NCBI RefSeq assembly: GCF_014648395.1
Contig: NZ_BMRA01000015.1
Location: 44,260 to 108,259, forward strand
Direction: 5' to 3'
Length of the DNA stretch: 64,000 nt
Origin: Micromonospora fulviviridis
GTDB lineage: Bacteria; Actinomycetota; Actinomycetes; Mycobacteriales; Micromonosporaceae
Shown one piece after another: positions 41,839 through 51,900 of the stretch (positions are counted from its first letter, which is position 1; the number at the start of each line of letters is the position of its first letter). Under the pieces are notes generated by a model. It was not told the DNA's origin. It saw nothing but the letters and a program-made list of their open reading frames with translations, and searched no databases. The position numbers and the translations under genes were made by a program.

Positions 41839-42279
41839 TCAGGCCGTGTACGGGTAGGTGGGCTGCTGGCCCGTCGGCGGCGGCGGGGCGGCGGACTCCA
41901 GCATCCGCTCGATCTCCTTGCCGTTGGCGGCGTTGCGGGCCTCGGTGTCCCGGAACGCCTTGGCGATGTCCTCGGTGCCCTGCTTCAGGGTGGCCAGCTT
42001 GGTGGAGAGCGCCTTGAGGTGGCCCTCCATGTTCGCCGTCGACTTCGTCAGCGCCTGCCACTGCATGCGGGCGTCCTCGTACGCGCCGAACGGCGTGCCG
42101 TTGGGCACGGTCTGCGCGTTGTTGCTGTCGCCCTTCATCCGCTCCTTGATGCGTTCCATCTCGTAGCCGATGGTGTCGTCGACGTACTGCTTGAGGCGCT
42201 CGACGTACTCCGCCGCGGCGTCCAGGTCCTCGACGCTGACGTGCAGATCGCCGGTGTCCGGCGGCCTGATGTCACCCAT
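41839..42279 (-). CDS. Helical WXG100/PE-like protein of the type VII cassette
   Basis: 146 residues from ATG 42279. Two long helices are predicted, DLDAAAEYVERLKQYVDDTI and the second around MQWQALTKSTANMEGHLKAL, separated by a loop with PNGTPFGAYEDARM. The C-terminus is proline-rich and ends in YPYTA. Size and helix-loop-helix plan fit partners of exported WXG100/PPE heterodimers. First of three genes. Confidence 0.7.
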   Translation of the reverse strand: MGDIRPPDTGDLHVSVEDLDAAAEYVERLKQYVDDTIGYEMERIKERMKGDSNNAQTVPNGTPFGAYEDARMQWQALTKSTANMEGHLKALSTKLATLKQGTEDIAKAFRDTEARNAANGKEIERMLESAAPPPPTGQQPTYPYTA

Positions 42280-42459
42280 GCTGCTGCCCTCCCCGCTGCC
42301 GACCCCCGGTCGGTCCAATACGGACGCAGCGTATCGAGCCACGGCCAGTCGAGGCACCCCCACCCCGCGTCACGGGACATCGACGGGCGAGGAGTCCCGG
42401 AATGTGACGGAGCGCGGGAGCCCCGTGGGGATCCCGCGCTCCGGTCCGCGTCGGTGGTG

Positions 42460-44445
42460 CTAGTGCTGGGCGCCGGTGGGCAGCTTCAGCCCGTTGACCG
42501 GGGTCAACGGCAGCAGCTTCCTGCCGGTCGGGCCGATCTGGATCTCGGTGTCCATGGACGGGCAGACGCCGCAGTCGAAGCAGGGCGTCCAACGGCAGTC
42601 GTCCTGCTCGTACTCGGCGAGGGAGTCCTGCCAGTCCTGCCAGAGCCAGTCCTTGTCCAGGCCGGAGTCGAGGTGGTCCCAGGGCAGGACCTCCAGCTCG
42701 TCGCGCTCCCGGGTGGTGAACCAGTCCAGGTCCACGCCGAAGGACGGCAGCACCTCGGCCGCCGCGTCCACCCAGCGCTGGTAGGAGAAGTGCTCGCTCC
42801 AGCCGTCGAACCGGCCGCCGTTCTCCCAGACCTTGCGGATCACCGCGCCGACCCGCCGGTCGCCCCGGGACAGCAGGCCCTCGATCAGCGACGGCTCGCC
42901 GTCGTGGTAGCGGAAGCCGATCGCCCGGCCCAGCGAACGGTCGCTGTTGATGGCCTGCTTGAGCAGCTTCAGCCGGCCGTCGATGACCTCCGGCCGCTCC
43001 ATGGCGGCCCACTGGAACGGGGTGTGCGGCTTCGGTACGAAGCCACCGATCGAGACGGTGCAGCGGATGTCCTTGGACCCGGTCGCCGCCCGGCCGGCCC
43101 GGATGACCTCGTGCGCCATGTCCGCGATCTCGAGGACGTCCTCGTCGGTCTCGGTGGGCAGGCCGCACATGAAGTAGAGCTTCACCTGCCGCCAGCCGTT
43201 CGTGTACGCGGTGACGACGGTGCGGATGAGGTCTTCCTTCGACACCATCTTGTTGATGACCTTGCGGATCCGCTCCGACCCGCCCTCCGGGGCGAAGGTC
43301 AGGCCGGTCCGCCGGCCGTTGCGGGACAGCTCCTGAGCCAGGTCGATGTTGAAGGCGTCCACCCGCGTCGACGGCAGCGAGAGCGAGACGTTGGTGCCCG
43401 CGTACTGCTCGGCGAGGCCGGAGCACATGTCGCCGATCTCGGAGTGGTCGGCCGACGACAGCGACAGCAGGCCCACCTCGTGGAAGCCGGAGAACTCCAG
43501 CCCCTGCTGCACCATCTGGCCGACGGTGGTGATCGAGCGCTCCCGCACCGGGCGGGTGATCATGCCGGCCTGGCAGAACCGGCAGCCCCGGGTGCAGCCG
43601 CGGAAGATCTCCACCGCGTACCGCTCGTGGACCGTCTCGGCCAGCGGCACGAGCGGCTTCTTCGGGTACGGCCAGGCGTCCAGGTCCATGGTCGTGCGCT
43701 TGTGCACCCGGAACGGCACGTCGGGGCGGTTCGGCACGACCCGCTGGATCCGGCCGTCGGGCAGGTAGTCCACGTCGTAGAAGCGCGGCACGTAGATGCT
43801 CTCGGTGCGGGCCAGCCGCAGCAGCAGCTCGTCCCGGCCACCCGGGCAGCCCTCGGCCTTCCAGTCCCGGACGATCGCGGTGATCTCCAGCACCGCCTCC
43901 TCGCCGTCGCCGAGCACGGCGGCGTCGATGAAGTCGGCGATCGGCTCCGGGTTGAACGCGGCGTGCCCGCCGGCCACGATCACCGGGTCGGCCTCGGTGC
44001 GGTCGGCGGCCAGCAGCGGGATGCCGGCCAGGTCGATCGCGGTGAGCAGGTTCGTGTAGCCCAGCTCGGTGGAGAAGGAGACGCCGAACACGTCGAAGTC
44101 GCGCACCGCCCGGTGCGCGTCGACGGTGAACTGCGGCACGCCGTGGGCGCGCATCAGCCGCTCCAGGTCCGGCCAGACCGCGTACGTCCGCTCGGCGAGC
44201 ACGTCGGGCAGCTCGTTGAGCACCTCGTAGAGGATCTGCACGCCCTGGTTGGGCAGGCCCACCTCGTACGCGTCGGGGTACATCAGCGCCCACCGGACGG
44301 TCGCCGCGTCCCAGTCCTTGACCACCGCACCCAACTCGCCACCGACGTACTGGATGGGCTTGGTCACCTGGGGCAGCAGCGGCTCCAGCCGGGGCCACAC
44401 GGAATTGGCCGCGACCGGGCGCGGCGTCGTCGACGGGGCACTCAT
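42460..44445 (-). CDS. TIGR03960 family B12-binding-domain/radical SAM protein
   Basis: 661 residues from ATG 44445. The N-terminal half resembles a cobalamin-binding-like domain (VRWALMYPDAYEVGLPNQGV). The radical SAM cluster motif is in IFRGCTRGCRFCQAGM (three Cys with spacing CX3CX2C). The C-terminus has additional cysteines (CFDCGVCPSMDTEI). Normally the TIGR03936 gene follows directly; here a 3.3-kb type VII cassette lies between. The reaction is not known. Confidence 0.93.
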   Translation of the reverse strand: MSAPSTTPRPVAANSVWPRLEPLLPQVTKPIQYVGGELGAVVKDWDAATVRWALMYPDAYEVGLPNQGVQILYEVLNELPDVLAERTYAVWPDLERLMRAHGVPQFTVDAHRAVRDFDVFGVSFSTELGYTNLLTAIDLAGIPLLAADRTEADPVIVAGGHAAFNPEPIADFIDAAVLGDGEEAVLEITAIVRDWKAEGCPGGRDELLLRLARTESIYVPRFYDVDYLPDGRIQRVVPNRPDVPFRVHKRTTMDLDAWPYPKKPLVPLAETVHERYAVEIFRGCTRGCRFCQAGMITRPVRERSITTVGQMVQQGLEFSGFHEVGLLSLSSADHSEIGDMCSGLAEQYAGTNVSLSLPSTRVDAFNIDLAQELSRNGRRTGLTFAPEGGSERIRKVINKMVSKEDLIRTVVTAYTNGWRQVKLYFMCGLPTETDEDVLEIADMAHEVIRAGRAATGSKDIRCTVSIGGFVPKPHTPFQWAAMERPEVIDGRLKLLKQAINSDRSLGRAIGFRYHDGEPSLIEGLLSRGDRRVGAVIRKVWENGGRFDGWSEHFSYQRWVDAAAEVLPSFGVDLDWFTTRERDELEVLPWDHLDSGLDKDWLWQDWQDSLAEYEQDDCRWTPCFDCGVCPSMDTEIQIGPTGRKLLPLTPVNGLKLPTGAQH

Positions 44446-44524
44446 GATGCCCAAGCGTACGCGCTGCTCCCCCACCCACCACGCCGCACCGCCACCTGCC
44501 CACCGGGCCCTCCGACCCGTTGAC

Positions 44525-44572
44525 CAAGAGGTTTGCGTCAGGATCCGCGGCCGTTCCGACGCAAACCTCTTG
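44525..44572. repeat. Perfect palindromic element, 15-bp arms
   Basis: Arms CAAGAGGTTTGCGTC and complement with an 18-base loop, between divergent genes. It shares the theme TGAYCAWGAGGTTKGCG with the element at 52430-52485. Confidence 0.85.
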
Positions 44573-44673
44573 ATCGACAGGGGCGGGGGGTGGGCGGGGG
44601 CGGTGGCCGTGGATTCGTCGGGGGTTGTGGGGCGGTATTAACCTCGCTAGCGGCGCGAGAGGAGATTGCCGCG

Positions 44674-46608
44674 ATGTCGCAGCCGCAGCCGGGGGCGGAC
44701 CGGCCGGCCGACGGGGGCACCCCGGCCACCGGTCGGGACGGGGATCCGGCGGTCGTCGGGCCGCCGGCCGACGTGCCGCCGCAGGCCGTCCCCACGCCCC
44801 CGACCACGACGGACGCATCATCCGCGCCGGAGTCCGGGCCGGAGGCCACGACGCCGGAGTCCGCCACGCGGGAGTCCGCCACGCGGGAGTCCGGCACGCC
44901 GGACGCCGAGGCCCGGCCCACCGCACCGAACCCGCAGGCCCGGCCCGCCGTACAGGTGGAGGGCACCTCGCAAGCCGAACCCGCCCCACCGGCGCAGACC
45001 GAACCGGCCCGGGCGGCGGAGGGCACCCCACAAGCCGAACCCGCACCACAGGCGGAGGCCACCCCGCAGGCCGAACCGGCCCCGCAGGCGGACGCCACCC
45101 CACAAGCCGACCCCGCACCACAGGCGGAGGCCGCCCCGCAGGCCGAACCGGCCCCGCACGCGCAGGGCACCCCGCAGGCCGAGCCCGCCGCGCAGGCGGA
45201 GGCCGCGCCCGCCGCGGAGGCCGGACCGGAGACGAAGGCCGAGCCCGACGCCCAGGCGGCACGGGACACCGAAACCGAGCCCGGAACGCAGGCCGAACCC
45301 GACGCCCAGGCCGCGCGAGACGCCGAGGCCGTCACCGCGGCGCAACCCGAGCCCCCGGCCGCCGCGGACCCCGACCCCACCCCGGTCTCGCCGGCCCATC
45401 CCGCCCGCGGTTCCGCCGCCGTCCCCGGACCCGCCCGCGCCGCGGTCCCCGGCCCCGCGCGCGCCGCCGGCTCGGCCCCGGTCGCGCCCCGACCCGACCC
45501 CACCCGGGTGGAGCAGCGACCCGACCCGACCCGGGTCGAGGACCGGGCGGACTCCACCCCGGCCGAGCCTCCCGCGCCCCGCTGGAGCGGCTCGGCCGCC
45601 GTACCGCCCCCGCCGCCGCGCAAGCGCGCGTGGGGCGAGTCGGCCGAGCCCACGCCGCTGCCGCCGGCCGACTCGCCGGAGCACCAGGTCCCCGTCGACC
45701 CGTGGGCGGGCGTGGACACCACCGGCTGGGACCTGCACTCCGCCGACTTCCCGGCGCTGCCGCCGACGCTCCCCTACACGGCGCCCTACCCGGTGCCGCA
45801 CCCGCCGCCGGCGCACACCCCGCCGCACCCGCCGCCGGCGCACACCCCGTCGTACCCGGCCCCGCCGGTCGCGTCGGCGCCCCCGCCGCCCGTCGCCCGC
45901 CCGGTCCCGGGCCCGGCGGTCGCCCGGCCGGTGTCGCCGCCGGTCTCGCCGCCCCGGCCCGCGCCGCCGAAGCAGCGCCGCGGGAAGACCCCGCCGGCGG
46001 TGACCGCGCCGCCCGGGTGGCAGCCACCCAAGGGGTACGTGGCCGTGCCGGTCCGCCGCCGGCGCCGCTGGCCGTGGGTGCTGCTGCTGAGCGTCGCCTG
46101 CTGCTGCGGCGTGCCGCTCTGGTGGGCCCAGCCGCTGTCCGCCCAGTACCCGGCCCGCGCGAGCCTGCCCGACCAGCTCGGCTCGCTGCGGCTGCGGCAG
46201 GACGAGCGCAGCCAGGCCGCCGCCGAGGAGCTGAAGTCACAGGTACGCCAGTCGCACCTGCTCGCCGAGGACACCTTCGCCGGCATCTACACCACGACCG
46301 ACGGCAAGCGGGTCACCCTCTTCGGCGGCACCGGGTTCCGGCTGAGCCCGGAGTCCGACGCGGAGGCCGAGCTGGACCGCCTCACCGACCGGTACGCCCT
46401 CAAGCCGCCGGTGCCGGTGGAGACCGGCGTCCGGGGCCGGTACGAGCGCTGCGCGGTCGGCCGGGCCGACGGCGACACGGTGGTGGTGTGCACCTCGGTC
46501 GATCACGGCAGCCTGGCCACCGGCGTCTTCACCCGGCTGTCGCTGGACGACAGCGGCCGCCTGCTGAACGACCTGCGCGAGCAGGTCGTGGTCCCCGAGC
46601 AGACCTGA
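44674..46608 (+). CDS. Membrane protein with long Pro/Ala/Gln-rich cytoplasmic stalk and an extracytoplasmic domain shared with the protein at 63202
   Basis: 644 residues from ATG 44674 with a GAGAGGAG site. Residues 1-450 are disordered, with a 10-residue repeat (like TPQAEPAPQA) around 97-175 and later repeats such as PDPTRVE. A basic patch (RRRRRWPW) precedes one transmembrane helix (about 467-488), then a 156-residue C-terminal domain. That domain has VTLFGGTGFRL, two cysteines (RYERCAVG and VVVCTSVDHGS) and a final helix, closely parallel to the protein at 63202-63879. Function unknown. It is not related to its neighbour genes. Confidence 0.8.
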   Translation: MSQPQPGADRPADGGTPATGRDGDPAVVGPPADVPPQAVPTPPTTTDASSAPESGPEATTPESATRESATRESGTPDAEARPTAPNPQARPAVQVEGTSQAEPAPPAQTEPARAAEGTPQAEPAPQAEATPQAEPAPQADATPQADPAPQAEAAPQAEPAPHAQGTPQAEPAAQAEAAPAAEAGPETKAEPDAQAARDTETEPGTQAEPDAQAARDAEAVTAAQPEPPAAADPDPTPVSPAHPARGSAAVPGPARAAVPGPARAAGSAPVAPRPDPTRVEQRPDPTRVEDRADSTPAEPPAPRWSGSAAVPPPPPRKRAWGESAEPTPLPPADSPEHQVPVDPWAGVDTTGWDLHSADFPALPPTLPYTAPYPVPHPPPAHTPPHPPPAHTPSYPAPPVASAPPPPVARPVPGPAVARPVSPPVSPPRPAPPKQRRGKTPPAVTAPPGWQPPKGYVAVPVRRRRRWPWVLLLSVACCCGVPLWWAQPLSAQYPARASLPDQLGSLRLRQDERSQAAAEELKSQVRQSHLLAEDTFAGIYTTTDGKRVTLFGGTGFRLSPESDAEAELDRLTDRYALKPPVPVETGVRGRYERCAVGRADGDTVVVCTSVDHGSLATGVFTRLSLDDSGRLLNDLREQVVVPEQT

Positions 46609-46696
46609 GCCGTCGTCACCGTTCGCAACGTATCGAACACGTAAAGGTTCCGTCTTGCTTCCGGGCCGGATCGGCGCGAGGGGCGACAATCGGGAC

Positions 46697-48166
46697 ATGT
46701 CGCGGCGTTGGCTCTTCGCTGACCAGCTGGGGCCGCACTTCCTCGACGAGCGGAAGCAGCCGGTTCTCCTCATCGAGTCCAAGGCGGTCTTCCGGCGCCG
46801 GGTCTACCACCGGCAGAAGGCCCACCTGATCCTCTCCGCGCTCCGGCACCGCGCCGCCGAGCTGGGCGACCAGGCGATCTTCCTGCGCGGCGAGACGTAC
46901 GGGCAGGCGCTGAGCCGGGTCCGCGAGCCGCTGGAGGTCTGCCACCCGACGTCGCGGCGGGCGCTGGAGTTCGTCCGCGAGCTGGACCGGGTCACCGTGC
47001 TGCCGGCCCGGGGTTACGTGACCAGCCTGGAGGACTTCGCCGACTGGGCCGACGGCCGGCGGGGCGCGCTGCGGATGGAGGCGTTCTACCGGTTCGCCCG
47101 GGAGCACCACGGGGTGCTGCTGGACGGCCGCGACCCGGCCGGCGGCCGGTGGAGCTTCGACACGGAGAACCGCGAGCCGCCGCCGAAGGACGGGCGGCTC
47201 GACGTGCCGGCCCCGCCGATGCCGAAGGAGGACGACATCGACGCGGAGGTCCGGGCCGACCTGGACCGGTGGGCGCGGGAGGGCATCCGGTTCACCGGGC
47301 GGGACGGGCCGCGCCGCTTCCCGGCCACCGCCCGGGAGGCCACGGCCCGGCTGCGGCACTTCCTCCGGTACCGGCTCCCCGCGTTCGGCCGGTACGAGGA
47401 CGCCATGCTCTCCACCGACCCGTGGCTGGCGCACAGCCTGCTGTCGTCCTCGTTCAACCTGGGCCTGCTGGACCCCTTGGAGGCGGTCCGGGGCGCCGAG
47501 CGGGCGTACCGGCGGCAGGGCGCGCCGCTGGCCGCCGTGGAGGGCTTCGTCCGGCAGGTGATGGGCTGGCGGGACTACATCTGGCACACCTACTGGTACT
47601 TCGGGAAGGGCTGGCGGGACAGCAACGAGCTGGGCGCCCGGCGCTCCCTGCCGGACTGGTGGCGCGACCTGGACGCGGACGCGGTCGACGCGCGCTGCCT
47701 CCGGGACGCGCTCACCGGCGTCCGCGACCGGGCCTGGGTGCACCACATCCCGCGGCTCATGGTGCTCGGCAACTACGCCCTTCAGCGCGGCTGGCGCCCG
47801 GCGGAGCTGGTCGAGTGGTTCCACACCCGGTTCGTGGACGGCTACGAGTGGGTGATGACCGGCAACGTGGTCGGCATGAGCCAGTACGCCGACCTGGGCC
47901 GGATGACCACCAAGCCGTACGTCGCCGGGGGCGCGTACATCAACCGGATGAGCGACTACTGCGGCGGCTGCCGCTACGACCCGCGCCAGCGGCTCGGCGA
48001 GGACGCCTGCCCGTTCACCGCCGGCTACTGGGCCTTTCTGGCCCGCAACCGCGGCCGGCTCCCGGCGAACGCCCGGATGGCGCGGACCATGAAGCAGCTG
48101 AGCCGTCTCAGCGACCTGGACGCGGTGGTGGCCCAGGAGACGCGGCGCGGCAGCGACCCGCCGTGA
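46697..48166 (+). CDS. Fe-S cluster photolyase of the prokaryotic (6-4) type (FeS-BCP, PhrB-like)
   Basis: 489 residues. The N-terminus SRRWLFADQLGPHFL matches the cryptochrome/photolyase-related family. Four cysteines (C334, C422, C425, C438) have spacings 88, 3 and 13, the same as the [4Fe-4S] ligands of Agrobacterium PhrB. Conserved blocks include FNLGLLDPLEAVRGAERAY, MGWRDYIWHTYWYFGKGW and YALQRGWRPAELVEWF. It would repair (6-4) photoproducts using light, FAD and a lumazine-type antenna. It converges on the acyltransferase gene, with a 4-bp gap. Confidence 0.93.
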   Translation: MSRRWLFADQLGPHFLDERKQPVLLIESKAVFRRRVYHRQKAHLILSALRHRAAELGDQAIFLRGETYGQALSRVREPLEVCHPTSRRALEFVRELDRVTVLPARGYVTSLEDFADWADGRRGALRMEAFYRFAREHHGVLLDGRDPAGGRWSFDTENREPPPKDGRLDVPAPPMPKEDDIDAEVRADLDRWAREGIRFTGRDGPRRFPATAREATARLRHFLRYRLPAFGRYEDAMLSTDPWLAHSLLSSSFNLGLLDPLEAVRGAERAYRRQGAPLAAVEGFVRQVMGWRDYIWHTYWYFGKGWRDSNELGARRSLPDWWRDLDADAVDARCLRDALTGVRDRAWVHHIPRLMVLGNYALQRGWRPAELVEWFHTRFVDGYEWVMTGNVVGMSQYADLGRMTTKPYVAGGAYINRMSDYCGGCRYDPRQRLGEDACPFTAGYWAFLARNRGRLPANARMARTMKQLSRLSDLDAVVAQETRRGSDPP

Positions 48167-48170
48167 CGCC

Positions 48171-48860
48171 TCAGGCGGTCGGGTCGGCGGTGGGCTCGAC
48201 GCGCTTCGGCGCGTAGCGCGGCACGTACTCCTGGCCGGTGAGCTTCTGGATCTCGGCCATCATCTCGTCGGTCATCTCCCGCAGCGACGTCCGGTCGTCC
48301 GACCGACCGGTGAAGTCCAGCGGCTTGCCGAACCGGATGGTGATCTCCGCCCGGCCCGGCCGGGGCACCCGCGTGCCGATCGGCTGGGCCTTGTCGGTAC
48401 CGGTCACGCCCACCGGGATGATCGGCACGCCGGCCGCCACCGCGAGCCGCGCGGCGCCGGTCCGCCCCCGGTAGAGCCGGCCGTCGGGCGAACGGGTCCC
48501 CTCCGGGTAGACGGCCACCAGGTCGCCGGCCTTGAGGACCGGGATGGCGGCGTCGAACGCGGACAGCGCCGCCCGGCCACCGGCGCGCTCGACCGGGATG
48601 GCGCCCAGCCCGGTGAGCACGAACTTGGAGATCGCGCCCTTCACGCCGGTGCCCTTGAAGTACTCCGACTTGGCCCAGAAGGCCAGGTGCCGGGGCACCA
48701 CCGTGCCGAGCAGCAGCTCGTCGGCCACGGAGAGGTGGTTGCCCGCGAAGATCGCGCCGCCGGTCGCCGGGATGTGCTCCAACCCCTCCACGTGCGGACG
48801 GAAGGCCAACCGGAGCGCGGGCGCCACGGTGAGCTTGCCGATGGTGTAGAGCAGGGGCAC
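48171..48860 (-). CDS. 1-acyl-sn-glycerol-3-phosphate acyltransferase (PlsC family)
   Basis: 229 residues from GTG 48860 behind GGAGGA. The HX4D motif is in AGNHLSVADELLLG and the second motif in VYPEGTRSPDGRLYRG; ILP-type third motif IIPVGVTGTDKA. It acylates lysophosphatidate at the inner face of the membrane to give phosphatidate. It is downstream of ileS on the same strand but after the ileS terminator. Confidence 0.93.
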   Translation of the reverse strand: MPLLYTIGKLTVAPALRLAFRPHVEGLEHIPATGGAIFAGNHLSVADELLLGTVVPRHLAFWAKSEYFKGTGVKGAISKFVLTGLGAIPVERAGGRAALSAFDAAIPVLKAGDLVAVYPEGTRSPDGRLYRGRTGAARLAVAAGVPIIPVGVTGTDKAQPIGTRVPRPGRAEITIRFGKPLDFTGRSDDRTSLREMTDEMMAEIQKLTGQEYVPRYAPKRVEPTADPTA

Positions 48861-48952
48861 GGGTCCTCCGGCGGTCGTACGTGAACAGGCGCTGTCACGG
48901 TAGCGGACGGGTCCGCATCCGGCGGATCGGGTGGTCAGCGGTCCGCGGGGTG

Positions 48953-48978
48953 GTCCGGCGGCGCGAACGCCGCCGGAC
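48953..48978 (-). terminator. Terminator of ileS
   Basis: An 11-bp perfect stem GTCCGGCGGCG with a CGAA tetraloop, 14 bp after the ileS stop. Confidence 0.8.
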
Positions 48979-48992
48979 CCGCCGTCACGACC

Positions 48993-51900
48993 TCATACCC
49001 GCCGGACGGCCACCGTCACCCGCTCGCCCTCGCCGACCTCGCCGGCGAAGCCGTCGACGCCCTCGGCGAAGTCGACCGTGTCGGCCAGCACCTCCCGGGC
49101 CACGAAGTCGGTGTACGCGGCGACCGCCGCGCGTACCTCCTCCGAGGCGGAGACGGCCACCACGATCCGGTCCGAGACGTCCAGGTCGGCGTCCCGGCGG
49201 GCCTGCTGCACCACGCGGACCACGTCCCGGGCCAGCCCCTCGGCGGCCAGCTCCGGGGTGACCTCGGTGTCCAGCACGACGACGCCCTCGCCGCCGGGCA
49301 GCGGCGCGGAGTGCTCGGCGTCGGCCGCGACCAGGCGCAGCTCGTACTCGCCCTCGGCGAGGGTGATCCCGGCGGCGACCGGGGCGCCGTCGACCAGCTC
49401 CCACTCCCCCGCCTTGACCGCCTTGATCACCTGCTGGACCGACTTGCCGACCCGCGGGCCGAGCGCCCGGGGCACCACGGTCAGCACCTGCTGGCAGTAG
49501 GCGGACACCTCGTCGGTGATGTCCACCGCCTTCACGTTGACCTCGTCGGCGACCAGGTCGGCGAAGGGCCGCAGCTGGGCCGCGACCGGGGAGGCCACGG
49601 TCAGCTTCGACAGCGGCAGCCGGACCCGCAGCCCCTTGGCCTTGCGCAGCGACAGCGCCGCCGAGGCGACCGCCCGGACGTTGTCCATGGCGGCCACCAG
49701 GTCGTGGTCGGCCGGGAACTCGTCCGCCGTCGGCCAGTCGGTCAGGTGCACCGACCGCTCGCCGGTGAGGCCACGCCAGATCTCCTCCGCGGTCAGCGGC
49801 GCCAGCGGCGCCACCACCCGGCAGAGCGTCTCCAGCACCGTCCAGAGCGTGTCGAACGCGTCCGCGTCGCCCGCCCAGAACCGGTCCCGGGACCGGCGCA
49901 CGTACCAGTTGGTCAGCGCGTCCAGGTAGGACCGGACGGTGGCGCAGGCACCCGAGATGTCGTACGCGTCGAACTGCGCCTGGGCCGTCGACACCAACTC
50001 GTTCGTCTTCGCCAGCACGTACCGGTCGAGCAGGTGCGTCGAGTCGGTCCGCCGGCGGGCGGTGTACCCGTCCGCGTTGGCGTAGAGCGAGAAGAAGTAC
50101 CAGACGTTCCACAGCGGCAGCAGCACCTGGCGCACCGAGTCGCGGATGTTCCCCTCGGTCACCGCCATGTCGCCGCCGCGAAGCACCGGCGAGGACATCA
50201 GCATCCAGCGCATCGCGTCCGACCCGTACGAGTCGAAGACGTGGTAGACGTCCGGGTAGTTGCGCAGGCTCTTGGACATCTTGCGTCCGTCGGAGCCGAG
50301 CAGGATGCCGTGGCTCAGGCAGTTGCGGAACGCCGGCCGGTCGAACAGCGCGGTGGCCAGCACGTGCATGGTGTAGAACCAGCCGCGGGTCTGTCCGATG
50401 TACTCGACGATGAAGTCACCCGGGTAGTGGTGCTCGAACCACTCGCGGTTCTCGAACGGGTAGTGCACCTGGGCGAACGGCATCGAGCCGGACTCGAACC
50501 AGCAGTCCAGCACCTCGGGCACCCGGCGCATCATCGACTTCCCGGTCGGGTCGTCCGGGTTGGGGCGGACCAGGTCGTCCACCGCCGGCCGGTGCAGGTC
50601 GGTCAGGCGTACGCCGAAGTCCCGCTCCAGCTCGTCCAGCGAGCCGTACACGTCGACCCGCGGGTAGTTCGGGTCGTCGGACTTCCACACCGGGATCGGC
50701 GAGCCCCAGAAGCGGTTCCGGCTGATCGACCAGTCCCGGGCGTTGGCCAGCCACTTGCCGAACGAGCCGTCCTTGATGTGCCCCGGGGTCCAGTTGATCT
50801 GCTGGTTCAGCTCGACCATCCGGTCCTTGAACCGGGTGACCGCGACGAACCAGGAGGAGACCGCCTTGTAGACCAGCGGCGTGTCGCAGCGCCAGCAGTG
50901 CGGGTAGGAGTGGGTGTAGGTGTCCTGCCGCAGCACCACCCCCCGCTCCTTCAGCTCCCGGATCACCGGCTTGTTCACGTCGAAGACCTGCTCGCCCTGG
51001 TACGGCGGGACCAGCCCGGTGAACCGGGTGTGGTCGTCGACCGTGACGACGGTCGGGATCCCGGCCGCGTTGCAGGTGTTCTGGTCGTCCTCACCGAAGG
51101 CCGGGGCCAGGTGGACGATCCCGGTGCCGTCCTCGGTGGTGACGAACTCCGCACCGAGCACCTGGTAGGCGTTCTCGCCGGCCTGCTCGACGAGGAAGTC
51201 GTAGAGCGGGGTGTAGCGGCGCCCGACCAGGTCCCGGCCGTACACCGTGCCGACCTGCTCGTACCCCTCGAGCTCCTTGGCGTACGCGCCGAGCCGCGCC
51301 GCGCCGACGACGTGGCGCTGCCCGTCGCGCTCCAGCACCGCGTACTCGATGTCGGGGCCGACGGCGAGCGCGAGGTTCGACGGCAGCGTCCACGGCGTGG
51401 TGGTCCAGACGCCGAGCCGCACCGGGCCGCGCACCGGCTCGGGGGCCGACTCGTCCGCGGTCAGCTCGAACCACACGGTCAGCGTGGGGTCGTGCCGGTC
51501 CTTGTAGACGTCGTCCATCCGGGTCTCGGTGTTCGACAGCGGGGTCTCGCACCGCCAGCAGTACGCCAGCACCCGGAAGCCCTCGTAGACCAGACCCTTG
51601 TCGTGCAGGGTCCGGAAGGCCCACATGACGCTTTCCATGTAGTCCAGGTCGAGCGTCTTGTAGTCGTTGGCGAAGTCGACCCAGCGGGCCTGCCGGGTGA
51701 CGTACCGCTCCCAGTCCTGGGTGAACTCCAGCACGGAGGTGCGGCAGGCCTCGTTGAACCGGGCCACGCCGAGGTCGAGGATCTCCGCCTTGGTGGTGAT
51801 GCCGAGCTGCTTCTCGGCCACCACCTCGGCCGGCAGGCCGTGGCAGTCCCAGCCGAACCGGCGCTCGACGTGCCGCCCGCGCATGGTCTGGTAGCGCGGC

